This document shows positions 4,397 through 5,145 of a DNA stretch of 5,145 nucleotides, piece after piece. A program made the position numbers and the translations under genes. The stretch's first letter is position 1; the number at the start of each line of letters is the position of its first letter. The notes under the pieces were generated by a model that saw nothing but the letters and a program-made list of their open reading frames with translations, did not search any database and was not told where the DNA came from. The DNA comes from Peptococcaceae bacterium UBA3933 (GTDB taxonomy: Bacteria > Bacillota > Peptococcia > Peptococcales > BICA1-8), in the NCBI GenBank assembly GCA_002385805.1, contig DGEF01000063.1, positions 1 to 5,145 on the forward strand. The letters are read 5' to 3'.

Positions 4397-5145
4397 ATGT
4401 ATATTAGTACACGTAATAACTATCAAGAGGTTTCTGCAGCTGAAGCCATTAAATTGGGCATGGTCCCCACCGGTGGACTGTTTGTCCCGAAAAAGATTCC
4501 TGTTTTATCTGAAAAAGAAATCAGTGATTTAGTAGGTCGATCTTATCAAGAAATAGCTCAAAAAGTCATTTCTTTATACCTTGATGATTATACTCCGGAA
4601 GAAATCCTGGAGTGTGTGCAAAAGGCTTATAACCAGGAAAATTTTCAACACCCCCAGATTGCTCCTGTACGAAAAATCTATCCTGATACCTTTATTTTGG
4701 AATTATGGCATGGGCCCACAGCCGCCTTTAAAGATATGGCTTTACAAATAATGCCCCATCTTTTGTCAAAAGCCATTTCTAAATTAGGGCATACTAAAGA
4801 GGTAGTAATTTTAGTTGCTACTTCCGGTGATACAGGAAAGGCTGCTTTAGAAGGTTTTAAAAATGTTCCCGGGATCAGGATAATCGTATTTTATCCTTAC
4901 AAAGGGGTTAGTAAAGTCCAGGAATTGCAAATGAGCACCACTGATGGTAATAATACTCATGTAGTTGCGGTTAAAGGTAATTTTGATGATTGTCAAAGCA
5001 AGGTTAAAGAGATTTTTGCAGATGTAGAATTTAAATCTCTTTTAGAGGAAAAGGGATTTGAGTTATCTTCAGCAAACTCCATTAACTGGGGTCGTTTATT
5101 ACCACAAATAGTATACTATTTTTCTGCTTACCTTAATTTAGTTAG
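4397..5145 (+). CDS. thrC: threonine synthase, 5' half (3' end outside window)
   Basis: ThrC converts O-phosphohomoserine to threonine and phosphate with pyridoxal phosphate, in the cytoplasm; it is the last step of threonine synthesis. 249 codons are present and the frame runs off the window. The long (E. coli/yeast-type) class is about 450-500 residues, so roughly half is seen. The N-terminal domain of that class is present (MYISTRNNYQ, then GMVPTGGLFVP at 21-31). The cofactor motif WHGPTAAFKDMALQ lies at 104-117 with Lys112 as the Schiff-base lysine. SGDTGKAA (143-150) is the substrate/phosphate-binding block, followed by VFYPYKGVSKVQELQM (164-179) and SSANSINWGRLLPQIVYY (224-241), all typical. 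This is not the short plant/archaeal-like type. The ATG has GAGAGG (4382-4387) at 9 nt and starts 3 nt after the CBS stop, so both are cotranscribed. No frameshift is seen. Confidence 0.96.
   Translation, partial: MYISTRNNYQEVSAAEAIKLGMVPTGGLFVPKKIPVLSEKEISDLVGRSYQEIAQKVISLYLDDYTPEEILECVQKAYNQENFQHPQIAPVRKIYPDTFILELWHGPTAAFKDMALQIMPHLLSKAISKLGHTKEVVILVATSGDTGKAALEGFKNVPGIRIIVFYPYKGVSKVQELQMSTTDGNNTHVVAVKGNFDDCQSKVKEIFADVEFKSLLEEKGFELSSANSINWGRLLPQIVYYFSAYLNLV

Overview
The window looks like a piece of a low-G+C Firmicutes chromosome, most likely a Clostridia-type anaerobe. The grounds are A/T-rich spacers, strong purine-rich ribosome binding sites (AAGGGGG, AAGGAG, GAGAGG), sigma-A-type promoters, compact intrinsic terminators, and protein relatives I associate with Clostridia. 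I cannot name the genus from the sequence alone. I see no mobile element, CRISPR array, rRNA or tRNA.

Layout. Positions 2-1261 (+) are the 3' part of a C69-family dipeptidase gene whose N-terminal nucleophile lies outside the window. It ends in an intrinsic terminator (1276-1308). A small unrecognised basic protein (1363-1647, +) follows. It converges on speD (1712-2113, -) across a short bidirectional terminator (1657-1685). SpeD is the small, self-cleaving S-adenosylmethionine decarboxylase that makes the aminopropyl donor for spermidine. A 484-bp A/T-rich divergent spacer (2114-2597) separates speD from a 425-residue polytopic membrane permease (2598-3875, +), which resembles the ion-transporter (IT) superfamily and has unknown substrate. 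Then come a stand-alone two-CBS-domain protein (3971-4393, +) and thrC, threonine synthase (4397 to beyond the window end). The last two form an operon with a 3-nt gap and their own good sigma-A promoter (3891-3919). An 8-codon mini-ORF ends in an ATGA overlap with the CBS start codon.

The most interesting part is the divergent spacer. The speD promoter is nearly consensus (TTGACA-17 bp-TATACT on the minus strand) and lies about 135 bp upstream of the start, giving a leader of roughly 130 nt. That leader can fold into a long hairpin enclosed by an 8-9 bp helix. A CCCCC tract inside the fold is placed to pair with the GGGGG Shine-Dalgarno (SD) sequence of speD, forming an H-type pseudoknot. 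A competing 7-bp hairpin shares four bases with the enclosing helix. The permease on the other side also has a TAAACCCCC element, here a perfect 9-bp complement to its own AAAGGGGGT ribosome binding site at almost the same spacing. Both divergent genes may therefore be controlled by occlusion of the SD, possibly by related structured RNAs. This is read from base complementarity only; no ligand is established.

Metabolic reading (inference): speD consumes S-adenosylmethionine and thrC makes threonine, both from the aspartate/methionine branch. CBS pairs often bind adenosyl nucleotides, so the CBS protein beside thrC could be a small sensor. The permease has no demonstrated link to either pathway.
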